This document shows, piece after piece, positions 1-7,849 of a stretch of DNA of 64,000 nt. Under the pieces are notes generated by a model. The model did no database searches. It saw only the letters and a list, made by a program, of their open reading frames with translations, and was not told the DNA's origin. Within the stretch, counting starts at the first letter, position 1; every line of letters begins with the position of its first letter. Source of the stretch: Virgibacillus siamensis (GTDB taxonomy: Bacteria > Bacillota > Bacilli > Bacillales > Amphibacillaceae). The stretch lies in NCBI RefSeq assembly GCF_900162695.1, contig NZ_FUIH01000007.1, positions 1,488,001-1,552,000 on the forward strand. The letters run 5' to 3'. Made by a program: the position numbers and the translations under genes.

Positions 1-41
1 TATTCGTAATCGTGGAAAATATTACATTTCTTTTTTGTTAC

Positions 42-149
42 AAATATCATTTTTTACATGTTTGATATCGATGTTCCAACAAGCAATAGGGCAGCGCAGG
101 ATAAAAAATAATATTTTGTTATTTCCCCATAAAGAATAGATATTATAAT
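42..149 (+). promoter_or_regulatory. Putative comG promoter region with ComK-box-like element
   Basis: An AAAA-N5-TTTT motif, the AT-box half-site bound by ComK, lies at 105-117, and a weaker version (AAAT-N5-TTTT) at 42-54. A TATAAT hexamer follows at 144-149 without a convincing -35 hexamer at 17 bp, as expected of an activator-dependent promoter. ComK activation of comG is established in B. subtilis; its use here is inferred. The spacing between the two half-sites is not one of the standard ComK spacings, so confidence is limited. A leader of roughly 100 nt would precede comGA. Confidence 0.4.
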
Positions 150-265
150 CGCAGGTAGTAATCTTCCCTACAAGCAGATAATCCCCTTACCCAAAAATTT
201 TTGAAAAAAAAGAAGGATTTTTTCACTTTATGTCGAATATAGTCTCTTAAGGAGGTGAGATATGA

Positions 266-1279
266 TTGAGCATTTCGTTTTCACTTTCGGATAAACTTCT
301 GCAATCCGCGATTAAACTCCAGGCTTCCGATATTCACTTCTACCCGTTCCCTGACAAGACTGACATTTACTTCCGCATCCTCGGCAAACGAATCCTGCAC
401 AAAACAATTTCAATCCATCAATATCAGTCATTGCTCACATATTATAAATTTACATCAGGAATGGACATAGGTGAAGTCCGGAAACCTCAAGACGGAACAC
501 TTATCCATGATACCTTAAACCAGCATTTTTCACTGCGCCTTTCCACACTTCCGGTTAACCATACGGAGAGCCTGGCAATTCGAATTCTGCCTCAGGAAGA
601 AAACCTTACACTGGATCAGTTATTTCTGTTCCCTGCCCAATTAGCCAAACTGAAAAACTGGATCAGTAACCGTGCCGGAATTATTTTATTTACCGGCCCA
701 ACAGGAAGTGGCAAGACCACAACGCTATATGCGCTTTTGCAAAATATCCTTACTGAAAAATCATACCAGACAATTACACTGGAAGATCCAATTGAAAAGG
801 ATATCCATGATATTTTGCAGGTACAAGTAAATGAAAAGGCTGGAATAACGTATCAAACCGGACTGAAGGCGGCATTGCGGCACGACCCGGATATTATAAT
901 GGTTGGGGAAATAAGGGATCGCTATACCGCTGAATTTGCCTTTGATGCCTCCCTTACCGGACACTTGGTATTAAGTACATTGCATGCCAAAAGTGCTGCA
1001 GGAACCGTTCACCGTCTTCTGGAAATGGGATTAAAACTATCCGATTTGAAACAGTCACTCGTTGCGGTGGCATCACTTCAGCTTCTGCCGGTCATCATAA
1101 ACAGCACCGTTACAAGAAGGGCAGCTATTATGGAACTGCTGGATGGCATTCGACTGGAAAAACAGCTAACAGGAAAGGAGCATACGATGAACAATTTCCA
1201 CACATTTGATCATTTACGAAAGAAGGCTTTTGCGTATGGGTATATCGATGAGGAAATTTTTCTGGCTGGGAAAGAATAG
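266..1279 (+). CDS. comGA: ComGA, competence traffic ATPase
   Basis: Secretion ATPase of the GspE/PilB superfamily that powers assembly of the competence pseudopilus for DNA uptake at the inner face of the membrane. It has Walker A GPTGSGKT at residues 144-151, a Walker B region IIMVGEIRD near 210-218, and the His box TGHLVLSTLH at 231-240. At 337 aa it is slightly shorter than the B. subtilis protein (356 aa). From memory, the Bacillus protein has cysteines in its C-terminal region; this one has none there. The start is TTG at 266, served by GGAGG at 251-255. An ATG at 262 in another frame opens only a 10-codon ORF. The N-terminus from TTG aligns without gaps with B. subtilis ComGA. First gene of comGA-GG. 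Confidence 0.95.
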   Translation: MSISFSLSDKLLQSAIKLQASDIHFYPFPDKTDIYFRILGKRILHKTISIHQYQSLLTYYKFTSGMDIGEVRKPQDGTLIHDTLNQHFSLRLSTLPVNHTESLAIRILPQEENLTLDQLFLFPAQLAKLKNWISNRAGIILFTGPTGSGKTTTLYALLQNILTEKSYQTITLEDPIEKDIHDILQVQVNEKAGITYQTGLKAALRHDPDIIMVGEIRDRYTAEFAFDASLTGHLVLSTLHAKSAAGTVHRLLEMGLKLSDLKQSLVAVASLQLLPVIINSTVTRRAAIMELLDGIRLEKQLTGKEHTMNNFHTFDHLRKKAFAYGYIDEEIFLAGKE

Positions 1280-2300
1280 AAATAAGGCAATATCCAAGGA
1301 TCTTCAGATGCGGTTTCTAAAACAGATGTCCAGACTTCTGAAAAATGGTTATCCATTACTCGAAGCGCTGGAAATCATTAAATGGGATAAACAATTAAAG
1401 CCTTCTGCTGCATCCGTTATCACATTACTAAAAGATGGCAGCAGTTTTGATGAAGCCCTCGAGAAAGCGAACTGTTTCTCCCCTTCCGTTACATCCTATT
1501 TATATTTTGTCAGGGCCAATGGGGATATTCAGCAAAGTATCGATAAGTGTGTTTCAATGTTTGAACAGCGAATGCGCTACTCCAAAAAGTTTCAGGAAAC
1601 GATTCGTTACCCGATCATCCTATTTTTTGTATTCGCATTGCTGATTTATTTTGTAAAACAATCCGTACTTCCATCTTTTATCGACATTTTTCAAAACAAC
1701 GCCGGCACTGCTTCTACCGCGTTCATATCCGTTATAGTTATCGACTTTATTACTAAATTCATGATGGTGTCAGTACTTTTGCTTATCGCAGGATTTGTTT
1801 TTGCGATGCTTGTTAAACGAAAAATAGGAATCGAAAAACAGATTATCCTGTTCCGCTCCATTCCCATTTATCGAAAGTATAAAAAGCTGCACACTTCCTT
1901 CCTGTTTGCGACACATTTCAGCTCCTTACTGAAAACCGGAATGCCAATTAAAGAAATTCTGTCTGTCATGGAAAGGCAAAACAAACTGCCTATTCTTGCA
2001 CATTTTTCCAAATTGATGACCGACGAATTGAACAAAGGCGTCTATATAACAAATTTACTGGAAAACTTACCGCTCATCGACAAACAAATCGCCGTAATTT
2101 TTCAGAAGAACGCTGATGTGCATGCATTAGAAAAAGACCTGGATATGTACGCCTCCGTACTAACGGAAGAATTAAACCGGAAAATCATGAAAATATTGAC
2201 ATATTTGCAGCCAGCTTTTTTTCTGACACTGGCCGGCTTTATTGTCCTGATTTATGTCACACTAATGTGGCCGATGTTCCAGCTTATCCAAACAATATAG
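1236..2300 (+). CDS. comGB: ComGB, competence pseudopilus membrane platform protein
   Basis: Polytopic membrane protein of the GspF/PilC family that couples the ComGA ATPase to pseudopilin assembly. The two repeated GspF-type halves are visible, each with cytoplasmic helices followed by hydrophobic segments. The C-terminal membrane span (FFLTLAGFIVLIYVTLMW) is typical. About 354 aa, near the family length. ATG at 1236 is preferred because AGAAGG at 1221-1226 sits at suitable distance; ATG 1248 is possible. The gene overlaps the comGA 3' end by about 44 nt, which implies translational coupling. Confidence 0.93.
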   Translation: MGISMRKFFWLGKNRNKAISKDLQMRFLKQMSRLLKNGYPLLEALEIIKWDKQLKPSAASVITLLKDGSSFDEALEKANCFSPSVTSYLYFVRANGDIQQSIDKCVSMFEQRMRYSKKFQETIRYPIILFFVFALLIYFVKQSVLPSFIDIFQNNAGTASTAFISVIVIDFITKFMMVSVLLLIAGFVFAMLVKRKIGIEKQIILFRSIPIYRKYKKLHTSFLFATHFSSLLKTGMPIKEILSVMERQNKLPILAHFSKLMTDELNKGVYITNLLENLPLIDKQIAVIFQKNADVHALEKDLDMYASVLTEELNRKIMKILTYLQPAFFLTLAGFIVLIYVTLMWPMFQLIQTI

Positions 2301-2311
2301 GAGATGATGTT

Positions 2312-2644
2312 ATGTTTAAAAAATTATTTAAAAATCAACACGGTTTCACTTTGATAGAAATGTTAATCGTCCTAATGATTATTTCCGTACTGATTATTTT
2401 GATTGTACCTAATCTTGGAGAAAAAAGTGAACATGTTAATGAAAAAGGATGCGAAGCACTTGTTGAACTCGTTCAAGCACAGGTTGATGCCTATTATATT
2501 GAAAATGGATCATACCCAAGCAGTCTAACAGAATTAGTCAGTAACGGATTTATTGAAGAAAATCAGCAAACATGTACAAATGGCACCGCCTTGATTCTGA
2601 GTGCAGATGGAAGTGAAGTAAGTATTCCGACTCCCTCTGAATAA
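2312..2644 (+). CDS. comGC: ComGC, major competence pseudopilin
   Basis: Major pseudopilin, 110 aa, with a short basic leader and the prepilin peptidase (ComC) site HG/FTLIEM followed by a hydrophobic helix of about 20 residues. Two cysteines (in KGCEAL and QQTCTNG) match the intramolecular disulfide pair known for ComGC. ATG 2312 follows TAGGAG at 2299-2304; longer in-frame extensions lie inside comGB and are not used. The start is 11 nt after the comGB stop. Assembles the fibre that carries DNA through the cell wall to ComEA. Confidence 0.95.
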   Translation: MFKKLFKNQHGFTLIEMLIVLMIISVLIILIVPNLGEKSEHVNEKGCEALVELVQAQVDAYYIENGSYPSSLTELVSNGFIEENQQTCTNGTALILSADGSEVSIPTPSE

Positions 2645-3069
2645 TGTCCGGGAAAAATGGCTTTACCTTGCTTGAGGTATTGTTCGTTTTGGCTATTTTG
2701 TCCGTTCTTCTTCTCTTAAGCGGACCTATTCACGTCTCCACCCTTGAAAAGCAAGCTGAAAAACAATTTCTAAATACACTTGAAATGGATATTTTCTATT
2801 TACAAAACCTTTCATATGGATCAAGGGGGGCGTACAGAATTGAATTCGCTGACAGCAAAGGCTACACAATCAAAGATGTTAAAAATGTCATCGTCCGCCG
2901 GGAGGTTCCAGAAGGATGGCAAATTGATCATACTACATTTCCCATAATCTCCTTTAACCATGATGGGTTAATTAACCAACCGGGATCCCTGTTTATTCAT
3001 GCGAAGCGAAACACGTACAAACTTATTTGTCCGTTTGGTAAAGGCAGGTGTTACGTTGCAAAACAGTAA
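2644..3069 (+). CDS. comGD: ComGD, minor competence pseudopilin
   Basis: Minor pseudopilin of 141 aa with class III signal peptide and cleavage motif NG/FTLLEV, then a hydrophobic helix. Its ATG shares one base with the comGC stop (TAATG) and no good Shine-Dalgarno sequence is visible, so reinitiation after comGC is likely. Minor pseudopilins prime or cap the pseudopilus; the exact role of ComGD is inferred from family and operon position. Confidence 0.9.
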   Translation: MSGKNGFTLLEVLFVLAILSVLLLLSGPIHVSTLEKQAEKQFLNTLEMDIFYLQNLSYGSRGAYRIEFADSKGYTIKDVKNVIVRREVPEGWQIDHTTFPIISFNHDGLINQPGSLFIHAKRNTYKLICPFGKGRCYVAKQ

Positions 3070-3397
3070 AGGTTTCTCCCTCATCGAAACATTAGTTGCC
3101 TTATCAATTTTGCTTGCAGTCATCACTGCCATTATTCCAATCAAAACTCGAATTATGATGGAGCGGGATGTGCTGGATCAAAAACGTGCTGTGTTAAATA
3201 CTTTACACGAAGAGTTGCAGGATTATTTATGGAGCGGTGCTTCCATGCAGAATCAATCCTATACAATAAATGTTGATGGATCACCAGTTAGGATTCATTT
3301 TACGACAGAAAATTCATATCTGAAGGGGTGTGCGGAATGGAAGAATGTTAAAAACAAACAGGACGAATCATGTTTATACGGCTATCCAACTGAATGA
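3056..3397 (+). CDS. comGE: ComGE, minor competence pseudopilin (TTG start)
   Basis: Minor pseudopilin with processing motif KG/FSLIET and a following hydrophobic segment. The preferred start is TTG 3056, preceded by GGCAGGTG at 3043-3050. This gives 113 aa, almost exactly the B. subtilis length (115), and places the prepilin motif five residues from the N-terminus. A longer in-frame extension to 2999 would bury the signal and lies inside comGD. Two C-terminal cysteines (KGCAEW, ESCLYG) resemble those in ComGE homologues. Overlaps comGD by 14 nt. Confidence 0.85.
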   Translation: MQNSKGFSLIETLVALSILLAVITAIIPIKTRIMMERDVLDQKRAVLNTLHEELQDYLWSGASMQNQSYTINVDGSPVRIHFTTENSYLKGCAEWKNVKNKQDESCLYGYPTE

Positions 3398-3797
3398 GAA
3401 AGGCTTTACTTTTCTGTCGGTGTTGTTGGCGATTACAGTTGTCTTTCTGACATTGCCGCTCATTGCCTTAATCACGAAGTCCATTGATTATTCCAGTAAC
3501 TATGATGCCATGTCAGTCCAGCAGTTTTTCTATTTTCTGCGTGATGATGTGATTGCCTCAACAATGGTTGAGTCGGAACAGTCGGATAAATTAATTCTGC
3601 ATTATTATGATGACACAATTGTGACATTTGAAAAGTATGATGACCTTATTCGAAGACAGGTTAACGGACAAGGGCATGAAATATATTTGCGGGAAGTGCA
3701 GGATGTTCAATTCACCGCTTCCCCCAATACAATCCATGTGTTTATCACAATGAAGCAGGGTGACCAATATGAAAAATCCATTCATGTATATCAATGA
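3345..3797 (+). CDS. comGF: ComGF, competence pseudopilus protein
   Basis: About 150 aa with a pseudopilin-like N-terminus (KGFTFLSVLLAITVVFL) and a ComGF domain; the block DLIRRQVNGQGHEIYL is characteristic. Known ComGF proteins are required for transformation and stabilise the minor pseudopilins. The start is uncertain: GTG 3330 and ATG 3345 are both in frame, and AAGGGG at 3323-3328 is too close to the GTG. I take ATG 3345. The gene overlaps the end of comGE by 53 nt. Confidence 0.87.
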   Translation: MLKTNRTNHVYTAIQLNEKGFTFLSVLLAITVVFLTLPLIALITKSIDYSSNYDAMSVQQFFYFLRDDVIASTMVESEQSDKLILHYYDDTIVTFEKYDDLIRRQVNGQGHEIYLREVQDVQFTASPNTIHVFITMKQGDQYEKSIHVYQ

Positions 3798-4143
3798 TCA
3801 GCGCGGCTTCATTTTGCCCTATGTTTTGTTTATCACTGCACTCCTTATCATTACCATCACTGCCAGCATCAGACTGTACCATAATGAACTGATCATAACG
3901 GAAAGCCAGGCCGAACAGGTAAAGGTTGAAACTTTATTTCAAATGGCACATAGTCAATTTACCGATAACCTGCCAAACAAAAACAATCCAGCTGATAATC
4001 CGGTTATGTATCATTTTCCTTATGGCAATGTAAAGATTGAGTACATCAGGATGGACACTGAAACTTACCATCTTTATGTTACGATTACAACAAACAAGCA
4101 AACAATTGTATCATTAACGCATCGTTTTACTGTGGATGAATAA
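3769..4143 (+). CDS. comGG: ComGG, minor competence pseudopilin
   Basis: Last gene of the comG operon, 124 aa from ATG 3769 with AGGGTG at 3755-3760; this equals the B. subtilis ComGG length. The N-terminus (RGFILPYVLFITALLII) is a hydrophobic pseudopilin-like helix lacking the usual E5, as is common for ComGG. Sequence conservation in this family is low, so the call rests mainly on position, length and architecture. Overlaps comGF by 29 nt. No terminator is visible directly downstream. Confidence 0.85.
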   Translation: MKNPFMYINDQRGFILPYVLFITALLIITITASIRLYHNELIITESQAEQVKVETLFQMAHSQFTDNLPNKNNPADNPVMYHFPYGNVKIEYIRMDTETYHLYVTITTNKQTIVSLTHRFTVDE

Positions 4144-4206
4144 TATATAAAGTCCGTAGTAAACTAGTAGTAGGTTGACAAAGCTGTATTTGTTTTAAAA
4201 GTTTTA

Positions 4207-4235
4207 TTTACAATATTCATCAGGTCGTTTATAAT
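4207..4235 (+). promoter_or_regulatory. Sigma-A promoter of yqgY
   Basis: TTTACA at 4207-4212, a 17-bp spacer, and TATAAT at 4230-4235. The predicted start near 4242 gives a leader of about 30 nt carrying the strong GGAGGAGG site just before the 4271 start codon. Confidence 0.75.
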
Positions 4236-4270
4236 AGCAATGATAAGGTTACCAAAAGGAGGAGGAAAAC

Positions 4271-4513
4271 ATGGATCGGATGTTTCGTGTCCTTGCTTTT
4301 TGGACAAGTATTTTTACAGTAATGTTTTATATTGGCGATATGACGAATACTGCATTACTTTTTCTCGTCCAAACAGCATTTTTCCTTGCAGTAGGCTACC
4401 TGAAATTATCTGAACGTATGTATATGTATCTTTTCGGAGCTTATTGTACATTATTTTTAATTGGTTTTACTTGGTATTCAGAATTCATATTAGTGCCAGG
4501 TTTCGGGCATTAA
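4271..4513 (+). CDS. yqgY: DUF2626 family small membrane protein (YqgY)
   Basis: An 80-aa protein with three hydrophobic stretches, resembling B. subtilis YqgY (DUF2626). The opening MDRMFRVLAFWTSIF and the end FGH are characteristic of the family. Function is unknown. A strong ribosome binding site (AGGAGGAGG) precedes the ATG, and a promoter at 4207-4235 plus terminator at 4518-4552 make this a monocistronic unit. The neighbour yqgX matches B. subtilis order. Confidence 0.85.
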   Translation: MDRMFRVLAFWTSIFTVMFYIGDMTNTALLFLVQTAFFLAVGYLKLSERMYMYLFGAYCTLFLIGFTWYSEFILVPGFGH

Positions 4514-4517
4514 TCAC

Positions 4518-4552
4518 AAAACCCTGCTTACATACTCACTGCAGGGTTTTTT
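4518..4552 (+). terminator. Rho-independent terminator of yqgY
   Basis: AAAACCCTGC at 4518-4527 pairs with GCAGGGTTTT at 4541-4550, followed by further T residues. It starts 5 nt after the yqgY stop. Confidence 0.9.
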
Positions 4553-4575
4553 CATTATTCACATCCTGCTTATTG

Positions 4576-4604
4576 TTGACATGTGATTGCGATGCAAGTA
4601 TAGT
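4576..4604 (+). promoter_or_regulatory. Consensus-like sigma-A promoter without a downstream ORF
   Basis: TTGACA at 4576-4581, exactly 17 bp, then TATAGT at 4599-4604. It lies after the yqgY terminator and points towards a stretch with no open reading frame that ends at a strong terminator about 85 nt later, so it probably drives the small RNA at 4611-4695. Confidence 0.7.
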
Positions 4605-4610
4605 TGAAAC

Positions 4611-4695
4611 GTAGCTTAACTTTTATCCCTAACAACATAGGATAGAGCACATCCCCCAAAACACCCTTCTTTTTATAAAGAAGGGTGTTTTATTA
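4611..4695 (+). ncRNA. Candidate small regulatory RNA with C-rich single-stranded stretch
   Basis: The transcript from the promoter at 4576-4604 would be about 85 nt and has no ORF. Predicted layout: a 5' hairpin TATCC (4624-4628) / GGATA (4640-4644); an unpaired segment with CCCCC at 4653-4657; and a 15-bp terminator hairpin, arms 4658-4672 and 4677-4691, loop TTAT, ending in T residues. C-rich unpaired segments that target G-rich ribosome binding sites are established in Firmicute sRNAs such as RoxS/RsaE and FsrA. Membership of a known family is not claimed. The terminator is symmetrical and also serves yqgX on the other strand. Everything beyond promoter and terminator is inference. Confidence 0.5.
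4658..4694. terminator. Bidirectional terminator between sRNA candidate and yqgX
   Basis: A perfect 15-bp stem (AAAACACCCTTCTTT with its complement) and a 4-nt loop, with A residues on the left and T residues on the right, so it can work on both strands. The yqgX stop codon is at 4693-4695, so its reading frame ends as the hairpin begins. Confidence 0.85.
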
Positions 4696-5325
4696 ATTGG
4701 AGGGGAAAAATGGATTCTGCCGCTTTTCCTGCCCAATAGTTGTTTCAGGACCGTGGCCCGGATATATTTTAAATGTCTCCGGTAAGCTATACAGGGAATG
4801 TTTAATACTTTGCTCCAACTGTTTAATATCACCGCCTGGCAAGTCTGTCCTCCCTATTCCACCGTAAAATAAAACATCACCGCTTACAGCAAATTTTTGA
4901 TCTTGAAAAACAAATGAGACACTGCCTGGTGAATGACCTGGCGTGTGGATTACTTCAAATGAAAAATTGTTAAATTGTAACGGACCATGTTCGAAATGTT
5001 TTTCGGCCTTACTTGTAACTATTTCCCCGCCCATAAACAATGTTGAACCATTCAGATGAGGATTATCCAACCAGTCCGCTTCCATCTGATGCACATAAAC
5101 GTTCACGTTATAATGATTCCTTAATTCTTCCACACCGCCAATGTGGTCAAAGTGTGCATGAGTCAAAAGAATCGCAAGAGGTTTAACTTTCGTTTCCGTT
5201 AAAAAATGTATGACTTGTTCTGCGTCACCACCAGGATCAATCACCAATGCTTCTGTATCATTATAGATGATATAACAGTTTGTACCCAATGGTCCGAGTG
5301 ATAATGATTTAATATGCAATGCCAT
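4693..5325 (-). CDS. yqgX: MBL-fold metallo-hydrolase YqgX (glyoxalase II-like)
   Basis: A 210-aa metallo-beta-lactamase-fold hydrolase. The metal-binding signature THAHFDHIGG is near residues 56-65, followed by HTPGHSPGS, SGDVLF and the late YPGHGPET histidine, the complete set for a binuclear metal site. The family includes hydroxyacylglutathione hydrolase-like and bacillithiol-related hydrolases; the substrate cannot be read from sequence. Length is normal. GGGGGA precedes the ATG closely. Adjacent to yqgY and yqgW as in B. subtilis. Confidence 0.88.
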   Translation of the reverse strand: MALHIKSLSLGPLGTNCYIIYNDTEALVIDPGGDAEQVIHFLTETKVKPLAILLTHAHFDHIGGVEELRNHYNVNVYVHQMEADWLDNPHLNGSTLFMGGEIVTSKAEKHFEHGPLQFNNFSFEVIHTPGHSPGSVSFVFQDQKFAVSGDVLFYGGIGRTDLPGGDIKQLEQSIKHSLYSLPETFKIYPGHGPETTIGQEKRQNPFFPSN

Positions 5326-5466
5326 TCCCCCATTAAAAATTGTTTTGGACTCGACAAAAACGTATTTATACTATAAACTAATATTTAGCAATGCTTAGTT
5401 ACATAATAATACATATGAGCTGATTCGAATAGTGACAAACATCGAAATACACAAGGAGGATTTATA

Positions 5467-5637
5467 ATGGTTTTGGGAATAATTCTATTGGTCGTTGCTT
5501 TATTATCAGTTGTTTCCGTCGTACGTCAATTAAAATTCAAAAATCTTTTTGCCCTTGGATTTTCAGCAGTATCGGCACTTGTTTTTGGTTTTTTCTCCAT
5601 CATGACCATTATTCATGAATTTGGAAAAATGTCCTAA
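5467..5637 (+). CDS. yqgW: DUF2759 small membrane protein (YqgW)
   Basis: A 56-aa protein with two hydrophobic segments (VLGIILLVVALLSVV and FALGFSAVSALVFGFF) joined by a short basic loop, ending in EFGKMS. It matches the size and position of B. subtilis YqgW (DUF2759, function unknown). AAGGAGG at 5452-5458 precedes the ATG by a good distance, and a perfect terminator follows the stop, which supports a real small gene. Confidence 0.82.
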   Translation: MVLGIILLVVALLSVVSVVRQLKFKNLFALGFSAVSALVFGFFSIMTIIHEFGKMS

Positions 5638-5641
5638 TCAT

Positions 5642-5673
5642 AAAAACTAACTGTTATGACAGTTAGTTTTTTT
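5642..5673 (+). terminator. Terminator of yqgW
   Basis: AAAAACTAACTGT (5642-5654), loop TATG, and the exact complement at 5659-5671, then T residues. Begins 5 nt after the stop codon. Confidence 0.9.
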
Positions 5674-5684
5674 ATATGTAGAGC

Positions 5685-5730
5685 AAAAAGAAAAGCTAAT
5701 TCACATTTGAATGAATCAGCTTTTCTTTTT
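5685..5730 (-). terminator. Terminator of the LTA synthase-family gene
   Basis: AAAAAGAAAAGCT at 5685-5697 pairs with AGCTTTTCTTTTT at 5718-5730, with an inner extension ATTCA/TGAAT. It lies just beyond the stop of the minus-strand gene ending at 5735. Confidence 0.85.
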
Positions 5731-5734
5731 TACA

Positions 5735-7663
5735 TCATTTAATTTTCGTATTGGAGCTGTTTTTGCCAGTTGAAAAATTAACAAACCGGAACAAGTCACC
5801 GTAAATTAAGTCATCGGAGTATCCCAGTTCTTTCTCAACCTTCTGCGTAATTGGTTCACATGGATTTTCCGATTTATTCGCATCATCCTGATTCTCTTTC
5901 TGCTTCACCGGTTCTCCGCTTTTACGTAAGTAGCATATACCATCTGTAGATACATATTGATCACTTACAAAATCCCCATTTCGAAATGCAATATAGTCTT
6001 TGCGGTCATCCACAAACAAATCATTTCCAAAATAAATATCATTTTTTGTGCTAACGCCAAGCATATGCAATAATGTCGGTTTCAAGTCAATTTGACCGGA
6101 AACTTCAGACATTACCTTGCCTTTATCATATCCAGGGATGTGAATAAACAAAGGTACTCGCTGCAACTGCACATGATCATACGGACTTATTTGATCTTTT
6201 CCTAAATATTTTGCCATTGCTTTATTATGATTCTCGCTGATTCCGTAGTGGTCACCCATTATCACAATGATGGAATCCTTGTACAATCCCGATTCTTTAA
6301 GCTGATTAAAGAACTGCCTTAATGCTTCATCCGTATACCGGACCGTCTGAAAGTAATTATTAAGTGTTTTGGAATTGGAATCAAATTCCCCAATAGATGC
6401 TTTATCTTTATTAAGCTCAAAAGGAAAATGGTTCGTCAGTGTAATAAATTTTGTATAAAACGGTTGCTTTTGCGACCTCAGGTATTTCATGGACTGTTCA
6501 AAGAATGCTTTATCTTCTAATCCCCAGCCGATTGAGTTCTGATCAGTCACTTCGAATGCCTTCTCACCATAAAAATGATCGTATCCAAGACTGTCATACA
6601 TTTGATCACGATTCCAGAAGCTTTTGTTATTCGAGTGAAAAACCGAGGTATAGTAACCTTTTTGGTTTAACATTTCCGGAAGGGCGTGATATTCATTTTG
6701 ACCATGTGTAAAGAAAACAGCCCCTCTTGATAATGGATATAGTGAGTTCTCAAGAAGGAATTCTGAATCGGAAGTTTTCCCCTGTTGTGTCTGATGATAG
6801 AAATTTTTGAAATAAAACGTACTGTCGTCTTTCGTCAAACTGTTTAGGAAAGGTGTAATAACCTGTCCTTTCATTTTATTATTGATAACAAAGCTTTGCA
6901 TCGATTCTGCAGATATGAAAATCAGATTCTTCCCCTTTGCAATCCCATGCAATGGAGAACTTTCATCACTTTGCACGTGCTCATTAACGTACTCCTTAAT
7001 TTCCGGCAGTTCATTCCCATCAGCAAAAACTTTCTGTGATTTCACTTTGGAATGCAAAGCCAGATCATAAATATGATAATTGAAAATCCCAATATTTTTA
7101 ACGAGATATTCCCTGTCAAATGCCCGGGTGAATAATTGCGGCCGCTCCATCTCAGCCAAGAAAAAGTTTCCAGCCAAAAGCATTAATGACATAGCCAATG
7201 CAAAGACCCTGCCGCTTTTCGGGTAGCTGACCGATAAGACATCGGACTTTTTCCTGCTTAAATACCAGATTATTGCCACATCAGCAAACAAAAGTACATC
7301 GTATACTTCCAAAAGTGAAAAAATACTGGAACCAAGATCCCCCATGTTACTCGCCTGGAACAATTGCGGTATCGTAATAAAATCCGTAAATGATCGATAA
7401 AATACCAGATTAAAGTATAAAATTACCGATCCAATTAAAGCAGTATACCGCAAAAACTTCATTTGACTGGTTGGTTTCTTAAGCCATACACTGATCGCAA
7501 AAATCAGGAAAGCTGAAACAAATGGGTTAATTGCCAGTATGAGCTCCTGCATTGCATTTTCCAGTTCAATATGAAATAAAAAGCGGTATATGATATACGT
7601 TTTTAAGCCAAACAATATTGTCGCGATAATAAATAAAGGTATCTTGGGAAACTTACCATTCAT
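5735..7663 (-). CDS. yqgS: LTA synthase-family sulfatase-fold enzyme (YqgS-like)
   Basis: Membrane enzyme of the LtaS family that transfers or primes glycerol-phosphate from phosphatidylglycerol to lipoteichoic acid on the outer face. The N-terminal 180 residues hold about five membrane segments; an extracellular sulfatase-like domain follows. The nucleophile is Thr about 297 (in QQGKTSD) and a metal ligand is Glu about 253 (in SAESMQ), in the positions known for S. aureus LtaS. ATG 7663 is preferred because AGGAGG lies just upstream; 642 aa, close to B. subtilis YqgS. Synteny favours YqgS over LtaS, YfnI or YvgJ. In B. subtilis the paralogues are partly redundant; dosage here is unknown. Confidence 0.9.
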   Translation of the reverse strand: MNGKFPKIPLFIIATILFGLKTYIIYRFLFHIELENAMQELILAINPFVSAFLIFAISVWLKKPTSQMKFLRYTALIGSVILYFNLVFYRSFTDFITIPQLFQASNMGDLGSSIFSLLEVYDVLLFADVAIIWYLSRKKSDVLSVSYPKSGRVFALAMSLMLLAGNFFLAEMERPQLFTRAFDREYLVKNIGIFNYHIYDLALHSKVKSQKVFADGNELPEIKEYVNEHVQSDESSPLHGIAKGKNLIFISAESMQSFVINNKMKGQVITPFLNSLTKDDSTFYFKNFYHQTQQGKTSDSEFLLENSLYPLSRGAVFFTHGQNEYHALPEMLNQKGYYTSVFHSNNKSFWNRDQMYDSLGYDHFYGEKAFEVTDQNSIGWGLEDKAFFEQSMKYLRSQKQPFYTKFITLTNHFPFELNKDKASIGEFDSNSKTLNNYFQTVRYTDEALRQFFNQLKESGLYKDSIIVIMGDHYGISENHNKAMAKYLGKDQISPYDHVQLQRVPLFIHIPGYDKGKVMSEVSGQIDLKPTLLHMLGVSTKNDIYFGNDLFVDDRKDYIAFRNGDFVSDQYVSTDGICYLRKSGEPVKQKENQDDANKSENPCEPITQKVEKELGYSDDLIYGDLFRFVNFSTGKNSSNTKIK

Positions 7664-7849
7664 CTTTGTTCCTCCTACAATTAAACATACCAATACCCAA
7701 TTCCGGTTCCGTATTCAATTAATGAATACCCGCACCATTTTTTTCTAAACTTCTACCCTATCTTATTATTAGACGTTTCAGTATATGAAAAGTTTCATAG
7801 ATTGCTAATAAAATATAAAAAATAGGTTGTAATCCTGCAAAATCAACGT

